DNA of 47,745 nt from Gammaproteobacteria bacterium (lineage in GTDB: Bacteria; Pseudomonadota; Gammaproteobacteria; Ga0077536), in NCBI GenBank assembly GCA_020849475.1, contig JADLGE010000089.1, positions 1 through 47,745 of the forward strand, given 5' to 3'. Position numbers and translations under genes: made by a program. The notes under the pieces were generated by a model. The model made no database searches. It worked only from the letters and a program-made list of their open reading frames with translations, and had not been told where the DNA came from. This document shows, piece by piece, positions 40,580 through 47,745 of this stretch. Position 1 is the first letter of the stretch, and each line of letters opens with the position of its first letter.

Positions 40580-41182
40580 TCACGGTGCGGGTGCGCCGAG
40601 CGCGGCGCTGAAGGGGCCATCGATGACGAGCTTGTCAGCGACCAGTTTGATCGGCAGCGCCGGCAGCGGCCGCGCGGTGGGGCCGGTGACGCGTGCGGCG
40701 CCCTTGGCCGGATCGTATTCCGACGAATGACAGGGGCACACCAGGTGGCGCTTGTCGGCCGCCCATTCACTGACCGCGCAGGCGGCGTGGGTGCAGATGG
40801 CGGAGTAGGCGACGATGCCATCGATGGCGCGTGCGCGGGTGGCGTCATCGAGACTGGCCGGATCGAGACGCAGCAACAGGATTTGATTCAGGCGCGAATT
40901 CTCGCGCGTCACGCCGCTGGCGCCGTCCTGGGGATAGACCGACAGCGGCGCGGCGTCCAGCACCACATCGGCCGGTGTCACCGGCCGCGGATCTTCATCC
41001 CAGGACGCAAACGCCAGCCGGTCGCCGGGCTGGGCCGGCATCTTGCTCGGGTCGGTGTCGGCCGCGAGGCTGAGCAGCGGCGCGCCCAATCCGGCCGCAA
41101 CCGCCGCGCACAGCAGGCGCCGACGTGGCGCCGAGGCGCAAGTCTCTGGTGCCGACCCGTCGGGCGGCGTGTCACTACGCAT
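40580..41182 (-). CDS. Tat-exported Rieske 2Fe-2S protein
   Basis: A 200-residue protein with a Tat-like N-terminus (APRRRLLCAAVAAGLG) and a Rieske cluster site: CTH then, 16 residues on, CPCH, followed by SSEYDPAKGAARVTGPTARPLPALP. The two additional cysteines (CTHAAC and CPC) could form the disulfide seen in bc1-type Rieske proteins. It is encoded nine bases upstream of the PQQ dehydrogenase and both are exported, so it may be the electron acceptor of that enzyme. This pairing is inferred from gene order. Confidence 0.88.
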   Translation of the reverse strand: MRSDTPPDGSAPETCASAPRRRLLCAAVAAGLGAPLLSLAADTDPSKMPAQPGDRLAFASWDEDPRPVTPADVVLDAAPLSVYPQDGASGVTRENSRLNQILLLRLDPASLDDATRARAIDGIVAYSAICTHAACAVSEWAADKRHLVCPCHSSEYDPAKGAARVTGPTARPLPALPIKLVADKLVIDGPFSAALGAPAP

Positions 41183-41340
41183 CGATGTCTCCCCTCGTGC
41201 GCCGCGAGCTTGGGCGGCGTGACCCGCAATGTGTCATCGCGTCCGGTTGCTGGCAAGACAGTCGCGCGCCCGTGCTGCACAATCGGGCCAGCGCCGCGGC
41301 AGCGGGCAGGCAACATCCACCGTCAGCGAGAGCGATTGTC

Positions 41341-42675
41341 TTGAACCGTCAACTCCATCTCGGCGCCTTCATGCGCCCGGTCAGCATCCACACCAGCGCA
41401 TGGCGTTACCCCGACAGTTACGCCGACGCCAATTTCAATTTCGAGCATTACGTGCGCTTCATAACGACCCTGGAGCGCGGCTGCTTCGACGCCTTTTTCA
41501 TGGCCGATCACCTGGCGGTGCTGAACATGCCGATGGCGGCCCTGAAGCGCAGCGCGACGGTGACGTCTTTCGATCCCTTGACGCTGTTGCCGGCGCTGGC
41601 GACGGTCACGTCCCATATCGGCCTCATAGCGACGGCGTCGACGTCCTACAACGAGCCGTATCACATCGCGCGCAAGTTCGCCTCGCTCGACCACATAAGC
41701 GGCGGCCGAGCGGGCTGGAACGTGGTGACTTCGGCCAATCCCCACGAGGCTTTGAATTTCGGACGCGAGCAGCATCTCGAACATGCGGAGCGCTACAAAC
41801 GGGCGCGCGAGTTCTACGACGTCGTGACCGGCCTGTGGGACAGCTGGGCCGATGACGCCTTCATTCGTGATGTCGATGCCGGCATCTATTTCGATCCGTC
41901 GCGCATGCATGTGCTCGATCACAAGGGCGATGATTTCTCGGTGCGCGGACCGCTCAATGTCGCGCGGCCGCTGCAAGGCTGGCCGGTGATCGTGCAGGCC
42001 GGCAGTTCCGAGGCTGGGCGGCAGTTGGCCGCCGAGACCGCCGAGATGGTGTTCTCGGCCGATGTCGAACTCACTGCCGCGCAGGCCTTCTACACCGACG
42101 TGAAAGGCCGCATGGCCGCGCTCGGCCGCGAGCCCGACCATCTCAAGATCATGCCGGGCGCATTCGTGGTGCTCGGTGACAGTCGCGCCGAAGCCGAAGA
42201 CAGAAAGGCGCGTCTCGATGCGCTGGTGCATCCCGATTCCGGCATCTCGTCGCTGTCGGTGATGCTGGGCTGTGATGTCAGCGCCTTTGACCTCGATGGT
42301 CCCTTGCCCGAGCTGCCCGAGAGCAATGCCAGCCGCGGCAGCCGCGACAAACTGGTCGGCATGGCGCGCGAACGGCACATTACCGTGCGCCAGCTCGCGC
42401 AATGGGTGGGCGGCGCTTTCGGCATCCTCGAAATGATCGGCACGCCCGCCATGGTCGCCGACCAGATGCAGGAATGGCTGGAGACCCATGCCTGTGATGG
42501 CTTCAACGTGATGTTTCCGTTTCTGCCGGCGGGGCTCGATGAGTTCGTGACGCGGGTGGTGCCGGAGCTGCAGCGCCGTGGCATTTATCGGCGTGCCTAT
42601 AGCGGCCAGACCCTGCGCGAACATCTCGGCCTGCCGCGTCCCGCCAATCGCTATTTCCCGACGCCGCGCGCCTGA
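41341..42675 (+). CDS. NtaA/SnaA/DszA-type FMN-dependent monooxygenase
   Basis: This 444-residue flavin monooxygenase uses reduced FMN from a separate reductase. Hallmarks are HTSAWRYPDS near the start, FDAFFMADHLAVLN, FASLDHISGGRAGWNVVTSANPHEALNFG and the C-terminal DGFNVMFPFLPAGLDEFV. TTG 41341 is preferred because it includes LNRQLHLGAF, the conserved first strand of the family; the ATG at 41371 would remove it. Relatives attack nitrilotriacetate, dibenzothiophene sulfone or pristinamycin; this substrate is unknown. It is divergent from the Rieske gene, and the 158-base gap shows no clear site. Confidence 0.87.
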   Translation: MNRQLHLGAFMRPVSIHTSAWRYPDSYADANFNFEHYVRFITTLERGCFDAFFMADHLAVLNMPMAALKRSATVTSFDPLTLLPALATVTSHIGLIATASTSYNEPYHIARKFASLDHISGGRAGWNVVTSANPHEALNFGREQHLEHAERYKRAREFYDVVTGLWDSWADDAFIRDVDAGIYFDPSRMHVLDHKGDDFSVRGPLNVARPLQGWPVIVQAGSSEAGRQLAAETAEMVFSADVELTAAQAFYTDVKGRMAALGREPDHLKIMPGAFVVLGDSRAEAEDRKARLDALVHPDSGISSLSVMLGCDVSAFDLDGPLPELPESNASRGSRDKLVGMARERHITVRQLAQWVGGAFGILEMIGTPAMVADQMQEWLETHACDGFNVMFPFLPAGLDEFVTRVVPELQRRGIYRRAYSGQTLREHLGLPRPANRYFPTPRA

Positions 42676-42689
42676 CGGCGGGCGTTCGC

Positions 42690-42718
42690 GCGCCGGCGGC
42701 AACAACTGCCGCCGGCGC
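42690..42718 (+). terminator. Strong 12-bp GC hairpin after the NtaA-type gene
   Basis: GCGCCGGCGGCA (42690-42701), a five-base loop, then TGCCGCCGGCGC (42707-42718) is a perfect stem starting 15 bases after the stop. There is no following T-run, so termination may be Rho-assisted or merely stabilise the mRNA end. Confidence 0.55.
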
Positions 42719-42785
42719 CGCTCAAGCTTGCCGCCGCGCGGCCGACAAAGATTCGCATCGGGGAATAACAACAAGGACAGCCATC

Positions 42786-43679
42786 TTGAGCATGCCTGCG
42801 GTCCATATGGACATCACCTCTCCCGGCGAACGCATTGCGCGCAGCCTCATCGAAGACACGTCGGCCCTGGTTTCGCCGCCGGACGTGTGTTTGAAAATCA
42901 ACGAACTGGTGGCTGACGACAGTACCTCGCTCGAACAACTGGCACTGGTGGTGATTCGCGACCCGAATCTCACCGCACGCATCCTGAAGCTCGCCAACAG
43001 CGCTTACTACGGCCTGCCCGGTCGCGTCGACACCATCACCCGCGCGGTGATGCTGCTCGGCATGGGCGAAATCCAGAAGATAGTCACGGCGGTGTGCGCG
43101 GTGCAGACCTTCTCGCGCCTGTCGAGCTCGGTCACCAACATGAATTCGTTCTGGCGCCACGGCGTCTATACCGGCCTCGTCGCGCAGGCCATCGCGCGCC
43201 GCGCGCGGGTGCTGCATCCCGAGCGCCTGTTCGTGGCCGGCATGCTGCACGACATCGGCACCCTGCTCATCAACAAGCGTTTTCCGGAAATCGCTCAAAG
43301 TGTGATCATCGAAGCGGCGGGCGACGAGGACAGGCTGCATACCCTCGAACAACGGGACCTTGGCTTCGACCATGCCTTGCTGGCCGGCATGATGCTCGAC
43401 AGTTGGCATCTGCCCGATACCCTCGTCGATACCGTCTATTGGCACCATGAGCCACAGCGCGCGCAGCGCGCCGGCACCGAGGCCGCGATTTTGAAAGTGG
43501 CCGATGCCGTCGCCAACTGCTCGGGCACCGGCAGCTATTCCGAGCGCATTCCGCGCGAGCAGGTGGCCGATGTCTCACTGCTTGCCGCCCACGGCCTGGC
43601 CGTCGATTGCACCGGCGAAGAGTTGATGGACGAAGTCGACCCGCAGTTCATCGAGGCGATTTATCTGATCGTCGCGTGA
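42786..43679 (+). CDS. HDOD-domain signalling protein
   Basis: A 297-residue protein consisting mainly of an HDOD domain (about residues 25-230): SPPDVCLKINELVADDSTS, RDPNLTARILKLANSAYYG, ITRAVMLLGMGEIQKIV and VAGMLHDIGTLLINK. HDOD proteins are regulatory relatives of HD phosphohydrolases. There is no GGDEF, EAL or receiver domain, so its partner is unclear. TTG 42786 has AAGGA at ideal spacing; ATG 42792 is the alternative. It appears to be a single-gene unit. Confidence 0.87.
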   Translation: MSMPAVHMDITSPGERIARSLIEDTSALVSPPDVCLKINELVADDSTSLEQLALVVIRDPNLTARILKLANSAYYGLPGRVDTITRAVMLLGMGEIQKIVTAVCAVQTFSRLSSSVTNMNSFWRHGVYTGLVAQAIARRARVLHPERLFVAGMLHDIGTLLINKRFPEIAQSVIIEAAGDEDRLHTLEQRDLGFDHALLAGMMLDSWHLPDTLVDTVYWHHEPQRAQRAGTEAAILKVADAVANCSGTGSYSERIPREQVADVSLLAAHGLAVDCTGEELMDEVDPQFIEAIYLIVA

Positions 43680-43692
43680 TTGTGGGCCGGCT

Positions 43693-43748
43693 TTCAGGCT
43701 GACATTGAAATCGGCGGCACTTCGCGCCTGTCAGACTGAAGTCTGATC
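43693..43748. repeat. Family B palindrome with a degenerate half copy
   Basis: The palindrome TCAGACTGAAGTCTGA (43731-43746) is a shortened family B copy with seven-base arms. TTCAGGCTGACATT at 43693-43706 is a one-mismatch half of the same repeat. They lie between the HDOD and hydroquinone-reductase genes. Confidence 0.7.
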
Positions 43749-43807
43749 CACAGAGATCGAGCCTCCACTACAATGGCGCCCATCATCCTCGATGGGAGCC
43801 ACCACGC

Positions 43808-44788
43808 ATGGGCCTGCTGATCAACGGCAAATGGGACGCGCAAGCGACCATGATCCCTATCGAGGACGGCCGCTTCGTGCGCGAGCCGGCGGCGTTTCGC
43901 GACGTGGTCACGGCCGATGGCGCGTCGGGCTTCAAGGCTGAACCCGGCCGCTATCACCTTTACGTCGCCTACCATTGCCCATGGGCGTGGCGCACCATTC
44001 TCATGCGCCGCCTGAAGCGTTTGGAAAGCGTTATTTCCATGACCATCGCCATTCCCAATGACCGGCGCGAAGGCTGGGTGTTCGGCGACTACCCGGGTGG
44101 CTGTACGCCGGACGCGGTCAACGGCTTTACCCATCTGCACCAGGCCTATACCGCCACGCGGCCCGATTACAGCGGCACGGTGTCGGTGCCGGTATTGTGG
44201 GACAAGCAACGCGGCGTCATCGTCAACAACGAATCGCCGGACATCATGCGCATGTTCAACAGTGCCTTCGATGCCTTTACCGATGCCCGCGAGGACTATT
44301 ACCCGCTGGAATTGCGCGCTGACATCGACGCCGTCAACCAGCGCGTCTACGACGGCGTCAACAATGGCGTCTATCGCGTCGGCCTGGCGCGCAGTCAGGC
44401 CGCCTACGACGAAGCCTTCGACAAGCTGTTCGCGACCCTGGACTGGCTGGACGAGCGCCTGAGCACACAACGCTACCTGCTCGGTGCGCGCCTGACCGAG
44501 GCCGATTGGCGCTTGCTGGCCAGCCTGCTGCGCTTCGATCTCGTCTACCACGCGCTCTTCAAGTGCAATCAGCGCACCATCGCCAGTTACCCCGCGCTGT
44601 CGAACTATCTGCGCGAGCTCTACCAGCTGCCGGGTGTGGCGGAGACGGTCAACATCCGGCACTTTGTGCGCGGCTATTACTCCATCACCCACGTCAATCC
44701 CAACGGCATCATTCCGCGCGGGCCGGCCTTTCATGAGCAGTGGTTGCGTCAAGCCCACGACCGCGGGCGTTTGCCGGCGGCATCGTGA
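43808..44788 (+). CDS. Glutathionyl-hydroquinone reductase (omega-type GST, YqjG/PcpF family)
   Basis: This 326-residue protein belongs to the Xi/omega class of glutathione transferases, which reduce glutathionyl-hydroquinones to free hydroquinones. The catalytic Cys57 is in YHCPWAWRT; other family blocks are REGWVFGDYPGGCTPDAVNG, SVPVLWDKQRGVIVNNESPDIMRMFN and the C-terminal YSITHVNPNGIIPRGP. Length is normal. The presence of such an enzyme fits an organism that handles quinones from aromatic degradation. Confidence 0.92.
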   Translation: MGLLINGKWDAQATMIPIEDGRFVREPAAFRDVVTADGASGFKAEPGRYHLYVAYHCPWAWRTILMRRLKRLESVISMTIAIPNDRREGWVFGDYPGGCTPDAVNGFTHLHQAYTATRPDYSGTVSVPVLWDKQRGVIVNNESPDIMRMFNSAFDAFTDAREDYYPLELRADIDAVNQRVYDGVNNGVYRVGLARSQAAYDEAFDKLFATLDWLDERLSTQRYLLGARLTEADWRLLASLLRFDLVYHALFKCNQRTIASYPALSNYLRELYQLPGVAETVNIRHFVRGYYSITHVNPNGIIPRGPAFHEQWLRQAHDRGRLPAAS

Positions 44789-44823
44789 GCGGCGCAACGC
44801 GCGCCGCGCGTTCGCCCGCGAAG

Positions 44824-44854
44824 CGTGACCACGCCAGGTTTGCTCACGGTCACG
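44824..44854 (+). promoter_or_regulatory. Inverted repeat upstream of the RND pump genes
   Basis: CGTGACC (44824-44830) and GGTCACG (44848-44854) form a seven-base dyad with a 17-base spacer, about 105 bases before the adaptor start. Its place in the 171-base gap suits an operator or the terminator of the upstream gene. No regulator gene is adjacent. Confidence 0.3.
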
Positions 44855-44959
44855 AAGTGGTGCTGATGGCCATGCACTTCCCCGAATCGGTATCGCTGGG
44901 CTGTCGCCTTTCTGCGATACTGCAGGGCAGCAATTGTGCAGGGTGAGGGCGGGTCGCAT

Positions 44960-46168
44960 ATGACCGTAAAGGCGAAGCTAGGTTTCGGCGCCGCAGGAGG
45001 CGCGCTCGCCGTGGTGTGGATGGTATTCATGGCGGTCACAGCGCACAGCGCGCGCGCCGCCGATCCGGCGCCCGCGCCGGCCGCACCGCCACCGCCGGCG
45101 GTGACAGTCGCGAAGCCAATTTTCAAGCGCATTACCGAGTGGGACGATTACACCGGCCGCTTCATCGCCAAGGAGCGCGTCGACGTGCGCGCGCGGGTGT
45201 CGGGCTATCTCGAATCCGTGCATTTCAAGGAAGGCCAGATGGTCGAAGCCGGCGAACTGTTGTTCGTCATCGACCAGCGTCCGTTCAAGACCGAAGTGGC
45301 GCGTGCCAAGGCCGGTGTCGATCAGGCGGGTACGCAACTGAAAGTCGCGCAGCTCGAATTTGAACGCGGCCAGCGTCTGCAGTCGTCGCGCGCCATGAGC
45401 ACCGAGACCGCCGAAGAGCGGCGCGCCAAGCGCGATGCCGCGCAGGCCGAGGTCGACGCCGCCAAGGCCGCGCTGCGCAATGCCGAACTGAATCTCGATT
45501 TCACCGAAGTGCGCGCGCCCATGGCCGGCCGCCTGTCGGATATCCGCGTCGACGTCGGCAACCTGATCTCGGGCGGCACTGCTGATTCCACGCTCCTGAC
45601 CACCATCGTTTCACTCGATCCGATAGAGCTCGAAATCGAAGCCTCGGAAGCGGAGTTCCTGCGCTACACGCGCCTCGACACCGCCGGCACGCGGCGCTCG
45701 TCGCGCGAAGTGCCGAATCGCATCGAAGCGCAGCTCATCGACGAGACGGACTGGGTGCACAAGGGCAACATGACCTTCGTCGACAACGAAATCGATCCGA
45801 ATTCCGATTCCATCCGGGGCCACGCCACCTTCCCCAATCCCGATCACGTGCTGCTGCCGGGCATGTTCGCGCGCGCGCGCCTGTTTGGCGCCGGTGAACA
45901 CGAGGCGGTGATGGTGCCCGATATCGCAATAGTCGCCGACCAGGCGCGCAAGCTCGTGATGGTGTTGGCCAAGGACAACATGATCGAAGCGCGGGTGGTC
46001 ACCCTGGGGCCGCTGATTGACGGACTGCGCGTGGTGCGTGACGGGCTCAAGCCGGACGAGACCATCGTCGTCAATGGCATCATACGCGCGCATCCCGGCA
46101 AGCCGGTGACGCCGACCGTAGCCACCATCGCCGAGGACGGCACCATCAAAGTCGCCGACCAGAAGTAA
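44960..46168 (+). CDS. RND efflux periplasmic adaptor (membrane fusion protein)
   Basis: This 402-residue HlyD/AcrA-type adaptor has an N-terminal hydrophobic signal segment to about residue 36, followed by a Pro/Ala-rich linker. The lipoyl half (VRARVSGYLESVHFKEGQMVEAGELLFVID) is followed by an alpha-helical hairpin (AKAGVDQAGTQLKVAQLEFERGQRL onward) and the returning half LDFTEVRAPMAGRLSDIRVD. No lipobox is visible. ATG 44960 follows a GAGGG site; GTG 44936 would add eight residues. The permease gene starts three bases after the stop. Confidence 0.9.
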   Translation: MTVKAKLGFGAAGGALAVVWMVFMAVTAHSARAADPAPAPAAPPPPAVTVAKPIFKRITEWDDYTGRFIAKERVDVRARVSGYLESVHFKEGQMVEAGELLFVIDQRPFKTEVARAKAGVDQAGTQLKVAQLEFERGQRLQSSRAMSTETAEERRAKRDAAQAEVDAAKAALRNAELNLDFTEVRAPMAGRLSDIRVDVGNLISGGTADSTLLTTIVSLDPIELEIEASEAEFLRYTRLDTAGTRRSSREVPNRIEAQLIDETDWVHKGNMTFVDNEIDPNSDSIRGHATFPNPDHVLLPGMFARARLFGAGEHEAVMVPDIAIVADQARKLVMVLAKDNMIEARVVTLGPLIDGLRVVRDGLKPDETIVVNGIIRAHPGKPVTPTVATIAEDGTIKVADQK

Positions 46169-46171
46169 GCC

Positions 46172-47745
46172 ATGCGCTTCACGCATTTCTTTGTCGACCG
46201 GCCGATCTTCGCGGCCGTCATCTCGATCATCATCGTGCTGGTCGGCGCCATCGCCTACGTGGCGCTGCCCATCGCGCAGTATCCCGACATCGTGCCGCCG
46301 ACCATCCAGGTCACCGCCAACTATCCGGGCGCCAGCGCCGAGACCGTCGCCAACACCGTGGCCACGCCGCTCGAGCAGGAGATCAACGGCGTCGATCACA
46401 TGCTGTTCATGCAGTCCTCCGCCACCGGTGACGGGCGACTGGTGATCAACGTCACCTTCGAACTCGGCACCAATCTCGATATTGCCCAGGTGCTGGTGCA
46501 GAATCGTGTGGCGATTGCCGTGCCGCGTCTGCCGGAAGACGTGCGGCGTCTCGGCATCAACGTCACGAAGAATTCGCCCGACATGTTGATGGTCGTGCAC
46601 ATCTTCTCGCCCGATGGCACGCGCGATCCGACTTATCTGTCCAACTACGCACGCACCCATATTGTCGACCGCCTGGTGCGTCTGAACGGCGTCGGCTCGA
46701 TCAACATTTTCGCCGAGCGTGCCTATGGCATGCGCATCTGGATCGATCCCGAACGTGCGGCGGCGCGCGATCTGACCGCCACCGAAATCGTCGAGGCCGT
46801 GCGCGCCAACAACGTGCAGGTGGCGTCGGGCACCATCAATGCGCAGCCGGTGCCGAACACCGGCGCCTTCGAACTGGCGGTCGAAAGCCAGGGCCGTTTT
46901 CTCACCACCGAACAATTCGGCGACATCGTCGTCAAGCGCGGCAGCGGCGGACGCATCACGCGCCTGAAGGATGTCGCGCGCGTCGAACTCGGCGCGCAGG
47001 ATTACTCGACCCTCGGCTACATCGACGGCAAGCCAGCCTTGCCGATGCCGATCTTCCAGCGCCCGGGCTCGAATGCCATCGAGACCGCGCGCGCGGTCGA
47101 GGATCTCATGACCGAGATTGGCAAGGAGCTGCCGTCCGGTGTCGCCTATGTGATCGCCTTCAATCCCACCCAGTTCATCGCCGATTCGGTGCACGAGGTC
47201 TACCTCACCATCTTCGAGGCGATGGCGCTGGTGGTGCTGGTGATCATGGTGTTCCTGCAATCCTGGCGCGCCGCCATCATTCCGATAGTCGCGATCCCCA
47301 TCGCCCTGGTCGGCACCTTCGCGGTGATGGGTGCGTTTGGATTCTCGATCAACAACCTGACCTTGTTCGGCCTGGTGCTGGCGGTCGGCATCGCGGTCGA
47401 CGATGCCATCGTGGTGGTGGAAAACATCGAGCGCTTCCTGGCCGAAGGCCTGTCGCCGCGCGAAGCCGCGCACAAGACCATGGACGAAGTTGGCAGCGCG
47501 CTGGTCGCCATCGCGCTGGTGCTGGCGGCGGTGTTCGTGCCGACCGCCTTCATTTCCGGCATCTCGGGCCAGTTCTATCGCCAGTTCGCGCTGACCATCG
47601 CCAGCGCCACGGTGATCTCGGCCATCGTGTCGCTGACCTTGTCGCCGGCACTGGGGGCGCTGCTGTTGAGGCCGCACGATGCCCATGCCAAGCGCCATCC
47701 GCTGCTGGTCGTGCTGCTCATGCCGTTCACCTTGATCGCGCGCGC
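46172..47745 (+). CDS. RND efflux permease, HAE1 family (cut by right edge)
   Basis: The first 524 codons of an AcrB-like pump are present, out of about 1,050 expected. It begins MRFTHFFVDRPIFAAVISII, with TM1, then the first periplasmic porter region with YPGASAETVANTVATPLEQEINGV. The proton-relay helix GIAVDDAIVVVENIER carries the Asp pair, and the ISGISGQFYRQFALTIASATVIS segment follows. With the adaptor it forms a tripartite pump for hydrophobic compounds; an outer-membrane channel gene may lie beyond the window. Confidence 0.95.
   Translation, partial: MRFTHFFVDRPIFAAVISIIIVLVGAIAYVALPIAQYPDIVPPTIQVTANYPGASAETVANTVATPLEQEINGVDHMLFMQSSATGDGRLVINVTFELGTNLDIAQVLVQNRVAIAVPRLPEDVRRLGINVTKNSPDMLMVVHIFSPDGTRDPTYLSNYARTHIVDRLVRLNGVGSINIFAERAYGMRIWIDPERAAARDLTATEIVEAVRANNVQVASGTINAQPVPNTGAFELAVESQGRFLTTEQFGDIVVKRGSGGRITRLKDVARVELGAQDYSTLGYIDGKPALPMPIFQRPGSNAIETARAVEDLMTEIGKELPSGVAYVIAFNPTQFIADSVHEVYLTIFEAMALVVLVIMVFLQSWRAAIIPIVAIPIALVGTFAVMGAFGFSINNLTLFGLVLAVGIAVDDAIVVVENIERFLAEGLSPREAAHKTMDEVGSALVAIALVLAAVFVPTAFISGISGQFYRQFALTIASATVISAIVSLTLSPALGALLLRPHDAHAKRHPLLVVLLMPFTLIAR

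Noticed and set aside
41323..42774. 483-codon frame antisense to the NtaA-type monooxygenase gene
   Set aside because: His/Arg-rich shadow with no motif; the sense frame is a well-conserved flavin monooxygenase.
5875..43748. CRISPR array made of the repeated palindromes
   Set aside because: Copies are isolated, kilobases apart, in both orientations and without regular spacers or cas genes.
45611..47698. 695-codon open frame antisense to the RND adaptor and permease genes
   Set aside because: Same antisense composition artefact; the sense strand encodes an unmistakable HAE1 permease.

Overview
The window is high-GC, gene-dense DNA from a free-living proteobacterium, most likely a gammaproteobacterium. 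The evidence is tightly packed operons with 4-base ATGA overlaps, Tat and Sec exported proteins, outer-membrane beta-barrel and RND genes, and many intergenic palindromes of the REP type. The species cannot be told from the sequence. No rRNA, tRNA, CRISPR array, integrase or intact insertion sequence was found. Gene content is oxidative and catabolic, with flavoenzymes, CoA enzymes, a quinoprotein and transporters.

Layout. (1) 1-577: left-edge fragment of a Tat-exported protein. (2) 716-11039, minus strand: a complete N-methylglutamate pathway for methylated amines. In transcription order it holds an XRE-cupin regulator, mgsABC (N-methylglutamate synthase), gmaS (gamma-glutamylmethylamide synthetase) and mgdABCD (N-methylglutamate dehydrogenase). 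GmaS condenses methylamine with glutamate, MgsABC moves the methylamino group to make N-methylglutamate, and MgdABCD oxidises that back to glutamate, releasing a C1 unit. (3) 11189-14565: an ArsR regulator, a very hydrophobic DUF2339 protein and a convergent YbaK-type deacylase, followed by a gene-free hairpin-rich stretch. (4) 14912-17741: amidohydrolase, a thiolase-fold protein without the usual nucleophilic cysteine, and its DUF35 partner. (5) 17799-19307: a small secreted protein and an iron-type alcohol dehydrogenase. (6) 19484-26280: a four-gene envelope module (DUF1302 barrel, DUF1329, LolA-like protein, MMPL/RND permease). (7) 26504-30645: a long-form Baeyer-Villiger monooxygenase, an SDR and a beta-lactamase-fold esterase, a plausible ketone-to-ester-to-alcohol route. 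(8) 30767-35728: TIGR03790 protein, acyl-CoA ligase, double-hotdog dehydratase and an unknown protein. (9) 35792-41182, minus strand: Rieske protein, PQQ dehydrogenase with a lanthanide-type active site, 2OG oxygenase, LLM flavoenzyme and alpha/beta hydrolase. (10) 41341-47745, plus strand: NtaA-type monooxygenase, HDOD protein, glutathionyl-hydroquinone reductase, and an RND adaptor with a permease cut by the right edge.

Two families of short palindromes lie between genes. Family A has core GTGCGAAT/ATTCGCAC and family B has core TGTCAGACT/AGTCTGACA. Several supply stop codons or even coding sequence to neighbouring genes. A separate 161-bp element at 26310-26470 has perfect 23-bp inverted ends and folds along its whole length. 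The most promising leads are the four-gene envelope module, the cysteine-less thiolase with its DUF35 partner, the Rieske plus lanthanide-type quinoprotein pair, and the palindromic elements.
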